From: Myxococcales bacterium
Lineage (GTDB): Bacteria > Myxococcota_A > Polyangia > Palsa-1104
Length of the DNA: 64,000 nt
Assembly (NCBI GenBank): GCA_003170275.1
Contig: PNAM01000117.1
Coordinates: forward strand, 108,800 to 172,799
Direction of reading: 5' to 3'
Numbering within the stretch: position 1 is the first letter of the stretch; every line of letters starts with the position of its first letter. The notes beneath the pieces are model-generated. The model had not been told where the DNA came from, searched no databases, and was given only the letters and a program-made list of their open reading frames with translations. Below are positions 1 through 7,772 of this stretch, in pieces. A program made the position numbers and the translations under genes.

Positions 1-892
1 CGGCCAGCCCGAAGGAGAGGACCCAGTCCTCGCGCGAGAACATCGGGCTGGTGCCCGAGGCGAACAGCTTGATCATCGGGTCTTCCATGACCGACGGCCA
101 GTTGTCGGAGACGCCGGCGGTCAGGTTGTAGTTCCACACCTTGAGCCAGCCGAGGCAGAAGAAGCCGAAGCCGAGGATGATGCGCACCCAGCGCGCCTGC
201 GCCGCGTTGGTCGAGGTGATCGCCAGCTTGTGCGACTGCCACGGCGAGGTCACGTAGAGGACCGCGACGGTGAGCACCGGCAGCGCGTCGACCGAGACCA
301 TCCAGCCCCATTTGATGAGGTACAGCCAGGTGCCGATGATCATCGCGCCGCACAAAGGGAGCGCGGTCTGCGTGAGGATCAAGATCGCCAGCACCACCTG
401 CGCGTACTTGAAGAACGAGGCCTCGAGCGTGCCGAGCGGGTAGCTGGGCATCACCAGCGCGTCGCTGGTGGCGGAGAACATGAGCACCAGCGCCGGACTG
501 CGCATGAACATGATCACGGCCCACTCGCCGAGCGTGCCGAACCCCTTGGAGTTCACCGGCCGGTCGGTGATGAAGCACGCCAGCTGGTGGATCCACTTTT
601 GCGGCTTCCCGCCGATGCGCGTCAGCACGTTGTGCTGGATCAGCTCGACCAGCTCGTGGCGCGAGAACCACAAGAAGAGGAACAGGAACAGGATGCCGAA
701 CACCTGGAAGCCGACGCGCAGCATGTCGGGGTGCATGCCCAGCGGCTTGCCCGGCCAGCGCCCGAAGAACTCGTAGTGCAGCGGGTGCTTGAGGTTGTGC
801 TTGATGAATCGCTCGTGCGCCCAGACCAGGCCGGAGGCGCCCAGGATGAGCGCGGCGACCAACCACGGCGGTGCGCGCCGCTTCTCGATCAC
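1..892 (-). CDS. Polytopic membrane protein, 3' end beyond the window edge
   Basis: The frame opens at a GTG (892-890) that overlaps the TGA of the Crp/Fnr gene upstream (GTGA overlap), so the two are translationally coupled. It stays open to the window edge, giving about 297 visible residues. The translation begins IEKRRAPPWLVAALILG and has several strongly hydrophobic stretches (near residues 8-20, 60-70, 110-135, 145-170 and 195-205), so it sits in the inner membrane. I do not recognise the family. Co-transcription with a cyclic-nucleotide-type regulator suggests linked control, but no function can be given. Confidence 0.75.
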   Translation of the reverse strand, partial: MIEKRRAPPWLVAALILGASGLVWAHERFIKHNLKHPLHYEFFGRWPGKPLGMHPDMLRVGFQVFGILFLFLFLWFSRHELVELIQHNVLTRIGGKPQKWIHQLACFITDRPVNSKGFGTLGEWAVIMFMRSPALVLMFSATSDALVMPSYPLGTLEASFFKYAQVVLAILILTQTALPLCGAMIIGTWLYLIKWGWMVSVDALPVLTVAVLYVTSPWQSHKLAITSTNAAQARWVRIILGFGFFCLGWLKVWNYNLTAGVSDNWPSVMEDPMIKLFASGTSPMFSREDWVLSFGLA

Positions 893-1626
893 GACCAATC
901 CGCCGCGTACTCGAGCGCGCGTCTGAGCGCCTTGGCGTCGGGGATCAACATCTCCTCCCCCGAGGCGATCTTGATCAGGCCCTCGTTCTGGAACTTGGCC
1001 AGCAGGCGCTCGATGCGGTTGGGGTGCGCGCCGACCATGCCGGCCAGATCGCTCGGCTTGAGCTTGAGCTTGAGCTTGCAGCCCTGCGGCGTGGTCTCGC
1101 CGTGCTTGTCGGCGAGCTGCGCCAGCACCTTGAGCAGGCGGTAGGGCACGTCGCGGAAGGCGTACTCGAGCTGCTCGGCGTTCTGCCGGCGCATGCGCTC
1201 GGTCAGCGACTCGAGCACCTTCCATAAGATGTCGGGCGACTTGTTGGTGAACTGGCGAAAGTCCTTGTGCGAGATCGAGAGCACCTCGGTCGGCTCGAGC
1301 GTCTCGACGGACGCCGAGCGTGGGTGCCCGTCGATCAGCGAGTACTCGCCGAACACCTCGCCCTTGCCGAGCGTGCCGAGGATCTTCTCCATGCCGTCCT
1401 CGACCTTGGTGTAGACCTTGGTCGAGCCGGACAGGATCACGTACATCGAATCGGAGAGATCGTTCTCGAAGAACACCACCGTCCCGGCCCCGAACATGCG
1501 GCGCTTGACGATGGTTTCGAGCTGGGTGAGCTCCTCGGCGTCCAGTTTTTCGAACAGCGAGATATGGGCGAGCGCATGTTCTGGCATGGGATGCGAAGAT
1601 GGTATCGATGGGTCCCCATCTGTCAA
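889..1626 (-). CDS. Crp/Fnr-family transcriptional regulator
   Basis: A 245-residue protein. Residues about 20-140 form a cyclic-nucleotide-binding beta-roll, visible in the stretches VVFFENDLSDSMYVILSG and GKGEVFGEYSLIDGHPRSAS. A C-terminal winged helix follows, with LKPSDLAGMVGAHPNRIERL as the recognition region. The GEYSLIDGHPRSAS segment matches the phosphate-binding cassette, so cAMP or a similar ligand is plausible. There are no Fnr-type N-terminal cysteines. Residue 14 is a second Met directly before the domain (start at 1587) and could be the true start. The gene is divergent from the 79-residue gene at 1650 and overlaps the membrane protein downstream. Confidence 0.9.
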   Translation of the reverse strand: MTDGDPSIPSSHPMPEHALAHISLFEKLDAEELTQLETIVKRRMFGAGTVVFFENDLSDSMYVILSGSTKVYTKVEDGMEKILGTLGKGEVFGEYSLIDGHPRSASVETLEPTEVLSISHKDFRQFTNKSPDILWKVLESLTERMRRQNAEQLEYAFRDVPYRLLKVLAQLADKHGETTPQGCKLKLKLKPSDLAGMVGAHPNRIERLLAKFQNEGLIKIASGEEMLIPDAKALRRALEYAADWS

Positions 1627-1649
1627 GGCAGTGTTAAGCTCGGGACACC

Positions 1650-1889
1650 ATGCCGCACTCCCTGGCGGAGGTCGTGCTCCGCGAGCTGACCCACTATCTC
1701 GGCCCGCACACCGCGAAGAGCGCGCTGAAGACGTTCAGCGAGCGCGCGCTCGGCAAGACGCCCGACGCGCTGACCAACGCCGACGCGCCCGCGCTGCTGC
1801 AGGCGCTCAAGCCGATGCTGCGCACGCTTTTGGGGGCCGAGCGCTGCGAAGAGGTGCTGTCGACCATCGCGCGCGAGGTGGGGCCGTGA
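1650..1889 (+). CDS. Small helical protein of unknown function
   Basis: A 79-residue, mostly alpha-helical soluble protein starting MPHSLAEVVLRELTHYLGP. I do not recognise it. It is convincing as a gene because its stop overlaps the GTG start of the next gene (GTGA overlap at 1886-1889), and because the pair is divergent from the Crp/Fnr gene across 23 bases. It may be a small partner of the membrane protein that follows. Confidence 0.6.
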   Translation: MPHSLAEVVLRELTHYLGPHTAKSALKTFSERALGKTPDALTNADAPALLQALKPMLRTLLGAERCEEVLSTIAREVGP

Positions 1890-2707
1890 AGTATCGCCTG
1901 CTGGCCGCGTTCCCGTTGGTGGCGGCGCTGGTGTACCTGGTGATCGACGCGATGGTCCCCGATCGCGTGGAGCTCTACGCGGTGATGGTGATCGGATTGA
2001 AGACGCTGGCGGCGATCGGCTCGGCCAGCGCAGCGCTGCGGTTTCAGCGCAGCGATTACTTGCGGCTCGCCTGGCTCTTGACCGCGGCGTGCTTCGTGCT
2101 GCTGCTGGCCAAGGATCTGCTGTGGGGCACCGGATCCCGCTCGGAGCACCACTTCACACCGACGGTGGCGCTGGTGCGCGGCGGGGTGACGCTGGCGGCC
2201 AACGCGGCCGGCGTGGTGGGCGCGTGGCTGTTGGCGCGCGCGTGGCAGGTGGCGGGCATCGTGCTGCCCGGATCGCGGGCGCAGCGCCGGCTGATCACGC
2301 TGGCCGGCGTGGCGGTGGCGCTGGCGATCGCCGGGCACGCGACGTTCGGCGACGTGCGCGGGTTGGTGGCGGGCGATCCGCAGATGCTGGTCACCGTGGC
2401 GTCGGATCTGGGCGACATCATCTCGACCTGCTTGATCGCGCCGGTGCTGCTCACCGCGATCGCGTTGCGCGGCGGGCTGCTCGCCTGGCCGTGGACGCTG
2501 ATGGCGGCGAGCCAGATCGGTTGGCTCCTGTACGACGCGGCGGGCACCGTCGGGGCGCTGTCGGGCGCCGACCACATGCGGCTGCGCTCGCTCGAGGAGC
2601 TGTTCCGGCTGCTCGCGCTCTTGTTCGCGTTCGCTTCGGGCGTCGCGCAGCGGCTGGTGATGACCGACATGCGCGCGGCCGGCAAGGCCCGACACCCGAC
2701 AAATTAG
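1886..2707 (+). CDS. Polytopic inner-membrane protein, unknown function
   Basis: A 273-residue protein read from the GTG at 1886. Earlier in-frame codons would run across the 79-residue gene, so this start is preferred. It has about seven hydrophobic helices, beginning at LLAAFPLVAALVYLVID, and the last precedes a short basic tail (RLVMTDMRAAGKARH). No catalytic motif is visible. The layout resembles small seven-helix sensory or carrier proteins, but no family can be named. Confidence 0.75.
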   Translation: MKYRLLAAFPLVAALVYLVIDAMVPDRVELYAVMVIGLKTLAAIGSASAALRFQRSDYLRLAWLLTAACFVLLLAKDLLWGTGSRSEHHFTPTVALVRGGVTLAANAAGVVGAWLLARAWQVAGIVLPGSRAQRRLITLAGVAVALAIAGHATFGDVRGLVAGDPQMLVTVASDLGDIISTCLIAPVLLTAIALRGGLLAWPWTLMAASQIGWLLYDAAGTVGALSGADHMRLRSLEELFRLLALLFAFASGVAQRLVMTDMRAAGKARHPTN

Positions 2708-2724
2708 TAACTCTTGACTGAGCG

Positions 2725-3351
2725 CTACCCGTCGTCCTGTCCCGACGACTCCTTGACCCACAGCTCGAGATAGTTCTTCCCCGCCGGCTCGCGCAGGATC
2801 CGCCGGTAGCCCGACGGCATCGGGCCGCCATATCCATAGTAGGTCACCACGCGCACCCCGACCGGCGCCGCGACCAACCTGCGGCAGGTGGTGGTCACGT
2901 AGCGGTTGTAGTGGTCCAGCGAGGTCGTGATCGGATCCTCGATCGGCGAGGAATAGTCGAAGATGTGCTCCGAGTAGGGATTGAACAGATAGAAGCTGTC
3001 GTACCCGCTCCAATCGATGGTCATCATGTTCTCGTGCACGAAGTGGACGCGCGAGAGCTCGCACGCGGTCGCCGCCTGCCGCGCGATCTCGACCAGCGAC
3101 GCGCGCTGCTCCGCGCCGAAGAAGGTCGCCGGCGTGACCATCGCACCGACGAGACAGAACTTGCCCACCCCGGATCCCACGTCGAGCACTCGGGTGCTCT
3201 CGTCGACGACCAGCAGCTCGGCGGCGCGCCGCGCGACGGAGACCGGCGTCCAGTGCGACTCGGAGACCTTGCGCACCCACTCGGGATAGATGCGATCGAA
3301 CTCGGCGTCGCGCAGCAATTCGCCGCGCGCCCAGTTGGCAGAGCCTGGCAT
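2725..3351 (-). CDS. Class I SAM-dependent methyltransferase
   Basis: A 208-residue protein from the ATG at 3351. The reading frame extends upstream, but that part runs into the TetR remnant and has poor composition. Motif I is clear (VLDVGSGVGKFC), followed by an acidic motif II region (FFGAEQRASLVEIARQ) and a motif IV-like stretch (YDSFYLFNPYSEHIFD). This is the Rossmann-type fold that transfers a methyl group from S-adenosylmethionine. The substrate cannot be deduced. The gene is a single unit, convergent with the membrane protein at 1886. Confidence 0.85.
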   Translation of the reverse strand: MPGSANWARGELLRDAEFDRIYPEWVRKVSESHWTPVSVARRAAELLVVDESTRVLDVGSGVGKFCLVGAMVTPATFFGAEQRASLVEIARQAATACELSRVHFVHENMMTIDWSGYDSFYLFNPYSEHIFDYSSPIEDPITTSLDHYNRYVTTTCRRLVAAPVGVRVVTYYGYGGPMPSGYRRILREPAGKNYLELWVKESSGQDDG

Positions 3352-3379
3352 GCGGATCGGAGTGTGCCCGAAAAGCGCG

Positions 3380-3700
3380 TCAGCGCGGCGGCAAGATCTG
3401 GTGCGTGAGCAGGTCGAGGAACCACTTGCGGCACCCGGCGGGCGACCAGCCGCGTCCAACCGTAAGCTGCAGGTAGACCTCGCCGCTCAAGACGGTGAGC
3501 AGGACATCGGTGGCGCGTTGGACGCCGACGCCGCGGCGCAGTCCGCCCTTCTTCGCGAGCAGGCCGACGACGGCGCCGTAGGACTCGGCGCGGCGCCGCT
3601 CGCCGATCTCGCTGACCGGCTTGACCTCGGGATCGGACGCGAGCGCCTCACGCAGCACGATCGACAAGCGCGACGAGATCGAGTAAAACCCAACACCGAA
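3380..3700 (-). pseudogene. TetR/AcrR-family regulator, C-terminal fragment only
   Basis: The open frame encodes a typical TetR ligand-domain tail: LREALASDPEV, then VQRATDVLLTVLSGEVYLQL and RGWSPAGCRKWFLDLL. The N-terminal helix-turn-helix is missing, because an in-frame TGA lies at 3701-3703 and no TetR N-terminus can be read further upstream. The only usable start would be a TTG at 3667. The break is about 20 bases from the 5' end of tRNA-Leu, so the regulator was probably cut by a rearrangement next to the tRNA. A functional 95-residue product is unlikely. Confidence 0.6.
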
Positions 3701-3719
3701 TCAGCGCTTCCCCAACCTC

Positions 3720-3802
3720 GCCCGGGTGGCGGAATGGCAGACGCAGAGGACTCAAAATCCTTCGTTCGCAAGGACATGCGGGTTCGACTCCCGCCCCGGG
3801 CA
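3720..3802 (+). tRNA. tRNA-Leu, anticodon CAA
   Basis: Acceptor strands 3720-3726 (GCCCGGG) and 3795-3801 (CCCGGGC) pair perfectly, with discriminator A at 3802. The D arm reads GGCGGAATGGCAGACGC. The anticodon loop CTCAAAA places CAA at 3753-3755. A variable arm follows, then the T arm GGGTTCGACTCCC. The long variable arm and 83-base length fit a class II tRNA-Leu reading UUG. CCA is not encoded. The last 16 bases recur at 10563-10578. Confidence 0.95.
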
Positions 3803-3803
3803 C
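3788..3803 (+). repeat. Left copy of a 16-base direct repeat at the tRNA-Leu 3' end (possible attL/attR)
   Basis: CTCCCGCCCCGGGCAC covers the 3' half of the T arm and the acceptor strand. An exact copy in the same orientation lies at 10563-10578, 6,775 bases away. Tyrosine-recombinase elements that integrate at tRNA 3' ends leave this arrangement. No integrase is visible between the copies. Confidence 0.5.
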
Positions 3804-4173
3804 TAGATAACTGCTTCGCTCTCCGAGCTGCGCCGGTCTCATGCGCATGGTCGCGCTCATCGAGAGAGCGAGCACCGCGGCCGTGGCGGCCGGGCCAGAA
3901 GCTCCTCGCCGTAGCCGATGACGCCGCCCTCACATCGTCGAAGGTAACAGCGATTACTGTCGGTGAAGGGAGAGTTGACGTCCCGGAGGCGGCGGGAGCC
4001 CGATATCGGCGCGGCGAGGTGCTCGACGAGCAGGCGGGAGATGCTGATCGTTTCACCTGTGCGCCGGTCAACCTGCGCATCGACGGCGCCAACGTCTCGA
4101 CCTCGGACATCAACAGCCTCGACATCGCCCGCTAGCCGGTCGGTCATCGTGCCGGCGTGATACGATGTCCGTC
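3804..4173. other. 370 bases without a convincing gene
   Basis: Short frames exist on both strands, but none has a recognisable domain, a good start or coding-like composition. The segment is less GC-rich than its surroundings. It directly follows the tRNA-Leu and may be decayed island DNA. No recombinase motif was found. Confidence 0.4.
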
Positions 4174-4532
4174 ATGAAAACGGCGTGTGCGCCAGCGGGA
4201 TGTGTACCTGTCCGACCGGGTCGAACTGCGTGTGCCCGCCCGGCATGGACTGCAACGCCGGCTCGTGCGGCGCCAAGTGCGCGACCTCGTGTCAGGACGG
4301 CGCGACCTGCACCTTCAACACCGGGGACAACGGCAGCGCGGCGTGCAACGGCGCCAACACGGTGTGCAACCTGACCGCCGGGGCCAACGCTTCGATCAGC
4401 TGCGGAGCCGGGGCGGTGTGCCACATCGCGTGCAGCGGCAAGTGCTCGGTCTTCTGCTCGGGCGCCACGTGCGACTTGACGTGCGCGGGCGGCAGCCAGA
4501 TGACGGTCGCGAGCACGGGCACCTGCACCTAG
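4174..4532 (+). pseudogene. Cys-rich secreted protein with a damaged N-terminus
   Basis: From the GTG at 4185 the frame encodes 115 residues with about 20 cysteines in a repeating pattern (CTCPTGSNCVCPPGMDC, then CNLTAGANASISCGAGAVC). Such proteins are normally lipoproteins or secreted, but no signal peptide is present. A signal-like start (ATG at 4174, MKTACAP) is in a different frame, two bases out of register. That suggests a small deletion or frameshift removed the leader. It may instead be expressed from the GTG as a leaderless protein. Confidence 0.5.
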
Positions 4533-4645
4533 GTCGCCCTCGAGGATCGGGTGGAAAAACGGCTGTCGATCATCGAGAACCTCGCGCTGGCTGCGGGTGC
4601 CTTCGGCTACCTGGCGTTGGGGCCACCCTGGAAGTACGGTAGGAA

Positions 4646-5890
4646 ATGACCGATCGGTTGGCTGCGCTGGCGCAATCGCGTGGGCTCGGGGAGCTGTGCA
4701 CCCGATTGCAGGACCCGCGGACCGTCGAACCGCCCGCGGATGATCCGGCGCTGACCGAGAAGCCCGCACAACAGCTCGAAGAGCTACTCCTTCAAATGAT
4801 CAGAAGGGGAGGGTCGCCAGCGCTGGTCCGTGGGATCCGCAGCGCGTTCGAGAGCCGGCCGCTCGAGCTCGGCCTGGCATCGTGGGACCTTCTGTGCATG
4901 ACGCTGCTCGGCGCCGACGATGGTGCGGACGAGGGCGCGTTGCGCGCTGCGGCCGCGCGCGTCCGTCCCGTGTTGCCCGCGCCCGGAACGCAGGGGGTGA
5001 GCGTGCAGCGCCTGTCCACGCAGCTGTTCGCCGCGGAGGTGACCGCGCTGTCGTTGGCCGGGGCAAGCGATGACCAGCTCGCGGAGTTGTTGCGCGGGCA
5101 CTCGATCGGCGCCTACGAGGAGCTGCGCCGGCGAGGACGCGGCGAGGCGCTGCGCGAGCAGGGGACGTCTCTCGAGCGCACGCGCCAGTTCGCGCAGTTG
5201 CTGCACCTGGCGCGCCTGGAGACGCTCGCTTCGTACTACCTGCACTATCTGTGGAGCGCGTTCGGGTGGACGCCCGCGCTCCGTGATCTGTGCGACGTGC
5301 TCCTCGATTGCGGCGCGCACGACCGGTTGCCGGCGATCACCGGCGACGGCGACCTGACCGGGTACGTGGCCGCGCGCAGCGCCATGCAGACGGGGCGCTC
5401 CAAGCCCTACCTCGACGAGCACCTCTCGCCGAGCCAGGGCAATTGGCTGCGCATGCGCAACCAGCAGGTGGCCGCGACCGCGCCGTGGACGCGCATGGCC
5501 GAGGGCGAGATCGGCATCGCGCACTCGGAGCTGCCGTACATGTACGAGGTCGTCGATCTGATCGCCGATGCGCACCCCGCGTGGCGCTACGGCGCGCGCG
5601 TGCGGGTCGCCATGCACGCCTGGGTGAAGAATCCCGGCACCGACGCGCGGGTCGAAGATTTCCTTTCGCAGTTTGGCAGCGATCCCGAACTGTGGCGCAC
5701 CGCTTTCGACGGTGACTTCGGCAGCGCGTTGCACCGCCACTTGTCGGCCTGCGCGATCCGCGAGGCGACCGCGCTGCCCCATGCCGCCTGGGCGTGGGTG
5801 GGCGTGATTCGCACCCATTGCATCGATCCGGCGGCGCCGCTTGACGAGCTCTCGGCACACCTGCGTCGCCAGTGCGACCTCGGCGCATGA
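4646..5890 (+). CDS. Helical hypothetical protein, paralogue of 6552-7766
   Basis: A 414-residue soluble, mostly alpha-helical protein. It aligns along its length with the 404-residue protein at 6552: LELGLASWDLL versus LALGLLSWDVL, SLERTRQFAQLLHLARL versus DSARSFAQLLALAHL, and HPAWRYGARVRVAMHAW versus APAWRYAAYVRATSAAV. No catalytic motif is visible; the helical periodicity suggests a solenoid. Its stop overlaps the next ATG (ATGA at 5887-5890). The pair lies beside a DUF4157 gene within the tRNA-Leu bracketed segment, so a partner or immunity role is possible but inferred. Confidence 0.75.
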   Translation: MTDRLAALAQSRGLGELCTRLQDPRTVEPPADDPALTEKPAQQLEELLLQMIRRGGSPALVRGIRSAFESRPLELGLASWDLLCMTLLGADDGADEGALRAAAARVRPVLPAPGTQGVSVQRLSTQLFAAEVTALSLAGASDDQLAELLRGHSIGAYEELRRRGRGEALREQGTSLERTRQFAQLLHLARLETLASYYLHYLWSAFGWTPALRDLCDVLLDCGAHDRLPAITGDGDLTGYVAARSAMQTGRSKPYLDEHLSPSQGNWLRMRNQQVAATAPWTRMAEGEIGIAHSELPYMYEVVDLIADAHPAWRYGARVRVAMHAWVKNPGTDARVEDFLSQFGSDPELWRTAFDGDFGSALHRHLSACAIREATALPHAAWAWVGVIRTHCIDPAAPLDELSAHLRRQCDLGA

Positions 5891-6510
5891 CGCCGTGGCT
5901 GACAGCGCTCTCGGGCGGAATGGCGCCGCCGACCGGGCTGGTGGAGTGGGCCGGGCAGCAAGCCTCCTTCGCCAGCGCGTGGGGGAATTGTCCGCGCGGC
6001 GATTGGCTCATCTGGCTCGCGTCGCGTGGGGCGAACACCATCGAGCAGCAGCGCGCGGTGGTTGTCGCGGCTTGTACGTGCGCCCGCCTCGCCGATCGCT
6101 CGACGGTGGACTTGATGCTTCGGCTGCGGCCGCGACCCTACGAGCTCGCCGCCGTTTGGGCAGGTGACCAGGACGAGGGCACGGTGCTGCGCACCTGGGC
6201 GCCTCGCTTCTACCGGTCGAGCCTGGCGGCGTTCGTGATCGCGATTCCTGCGTACTTCCTGCTCAGCACGAGGATGACCAGGATTGTGCTGGGGTTGACG
6301 GTGAGCGGGGTGTACCTGGCGAGCTCGTTCCTCACCAACGTCTTCTGGGACGTCGTCTACCGTCGGAGGCTGGCGGTGGGGCGCGGGTGGGATCCCGAAC
6401 GCGCGCTCGACGCCGCCTACCAGGCCATCGCCGCCGCGACCGAATCATCCCCGGAAAACCGAAAATCAGATGTTCGATTGGTGCGGGGCATGCTGCCCGC
6501 GCCGTCGTGA
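5887..6510 (+). CDS. Membrane-anchored protein with two transmembrane helices
   Basis: A 207-residue protein from the ATG at 5887, which overlaps the stop of the preceding gene. A soluble N-terminal half of about 110 residues is followed by two adjacent hydrophobic helices (SSLAAFVIAIPAYFLL and IVLGLTVSGVYLASSFLT). A basic/aromatic turn (YRRRLAVGRGWDPERA) leads into a short cytoplasmic tail. I do not recognise the family. It sits between two paralogues and is likely co-transcribed with the first, so the three genes probably act together. Confidence 0.7.
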   Translation: MTPWLTALSGGMAPPTGLVEWAGQQASFASAWGNCPRGDWLIWLASRGANTIEQQRAVVVAACTCARLADRSTVDLMLRLRPRPYELAAVWAGDQDEGTVLRTWAPRFYRSSLAAFVIAIPAYFLLSTRMTRIVLGLTVSGVYLASSFLTNVFWDVVYRRRLAVGRGWDPERALDAAYQAIAAATESSPENRKSDVRLVRGMLPAPS

Positions 6511-6551
6511 GCGCTTGATTTCCGGCGCAAGGCTGTGAAACTGTCGTCGTC

Positions 6552-7766
6552 ATGAGCAGTGGGGCGGTGGCGCGACTGATCACGCAGAGTCGACAGCGGG
6601 GACTGATCATCCTTGCCGACCTGCTCGACACCGCGGACGGGCGCGAGTTCTTCGACGAATCCGCGCCTGCGGATCCGGGGTTGCGCGCGACGCCGACCAG
6701 CGATTTCCTGGAGACGCTCGGGCAAATGGCGCGACAGGGAGTGGAACCCACTCTGGTGAGCCGCCTGGTGTCCGCGCTGGCGACCAATCCGCTGGCCCTC
6801 GGCCTGCTTTCCTGGGACGTCCTGTCCGGATCGCTGATCGACGACGCGACGTTCTCGGCGACGCTTCGCGTGCATGCCGCGCGCGTCTCGAAGTCCCAGC
6901 CCCAGCCGGGGGAACGCGGCGCGGAACTCCCGAACCCGTACCGGATCGCCACGACCGGGCGAATTCGCGAAGGCGTCGCCCGGCACGAGCTGACTGCCTA
7001 CGAGGCCCTGCGTCACACCACTGACGCCCGCCATCTCCGGACGCCCGAGTTCCTCGACAGTGCACGCAGCTTTGCCCAGCTGCTCGCGCTCGCCCACCTG
7101 CCGACGTGGGCCTCGGTTCACCTTCATTACCTGTGTACCGAGCTCGGCGATGCCCGGTCGTGGACCCTGCTGTGCGACGTGTTGATCGAGGCCGGAGTGG
7201 CGGCGCGGATTCCGGCGGGACCGCCCGATGCGGCGACTGCGGAGTACGCCGCGTGCCGCGCGGCGATCGCCGAGGACAAGGTCTCCGACGCCTACGCAGC
7301 GCTGAGCACGGCGCAGGAGCTCGGAACCTCGGCCCTGAAATCGGACGATCCGCGCCTGGATCTTCTGCGCGCGGACCTGGGCAATCGGATTGCGGAGCGG
7401 CCCGTGACCGCTGCGCGGTTGGAGCAGATCGTTCAACAGGCGCCGGCGTGGCGCTACGCGGCCTACGTTCGCGCCACCAGCGCCGCCGTGATGTGCGCGC
7501 CCGACTCGTCGTCTCCGGTTCGCCTTCTCGACGAGTACCTGGCCACGTTTGGGAACGACGCGGCGATCTGGAACGATCTGGTCGAGCGCGCACCGGCCGG
7601 CGCGGCCTGGTTCAAGTCGTTGCTGGCGAAGTTGTCGCGTGAAGCGCTGCACCTTCCGCACGACCCGAGCGTGTGGATCGCGATCGCGACGCTGCTCGGC
7701 GACGATCAACGAGCTGCCGCCGTGGGACAGGTCCAGGCTCGACTGTCCGCGCAGACGACCTTCTAG
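6552..7766 (+). CDS. Helical hypothetical protein, paralogue of 4646-5890
   Basis: A 404-residue protein starting at an ATG after a 41-base gap. It keeps the blocks shared with the 414-residue paralogue, including VSRLVSALATNPLALGLLSW and PAWRYAAYVRATSAAVM, and ends with a similar helical segment (FGNDAAIWNDLVERAPAGAA). There is no signal peptide or membrane helix. It converges with the DUF4157 gene at 7773, the two stops being only 6 bases apart. Tandem paralogues separated by a membrane protein suggest local duplication. Confidence 0.75.
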   Translation: MSSGAVARLITQSRQRGLIILADLLDTADGREFFDESAPADPGLRATPTSDFLETLGQMARQGVEPTLVSRLVSALATNPLALGLLSWDVLSGSLIDDATFSATLRVHAARVSKSQPQPGERGAELPNPYRIATTGRIREGVARHELTAYEALRHTTDARHLRTPEFLDSARSFAQLLALAHLPTWASVHLHYLCTELGDARSWTLLCDVLIEAGVAARIPAGPPDAATAEYAACRAAIAEDKVSDAYAALSTAQELGTSALKSDDPRLDLLRADLGNRIAERPVTAARLEQIVQQAPAWRYAAYVRATSAAVMCAPDSSSPVRLLDEYLATFGNDAAIWNDLVERAPAGAAWFKSLLAKLSREALHLPHDPSVWIAIATLLGDDQRAAAVGQVQARLSAQTTF

Positions 7767-7772
7767 CCGACC

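Noticed and set aside
3804..4173. Search for an integrase in the segment after tRNA-Leu
   Set aside because: No Arg-His-Arg-Tyr recombinase motifs on either strand; only short frames without domains.
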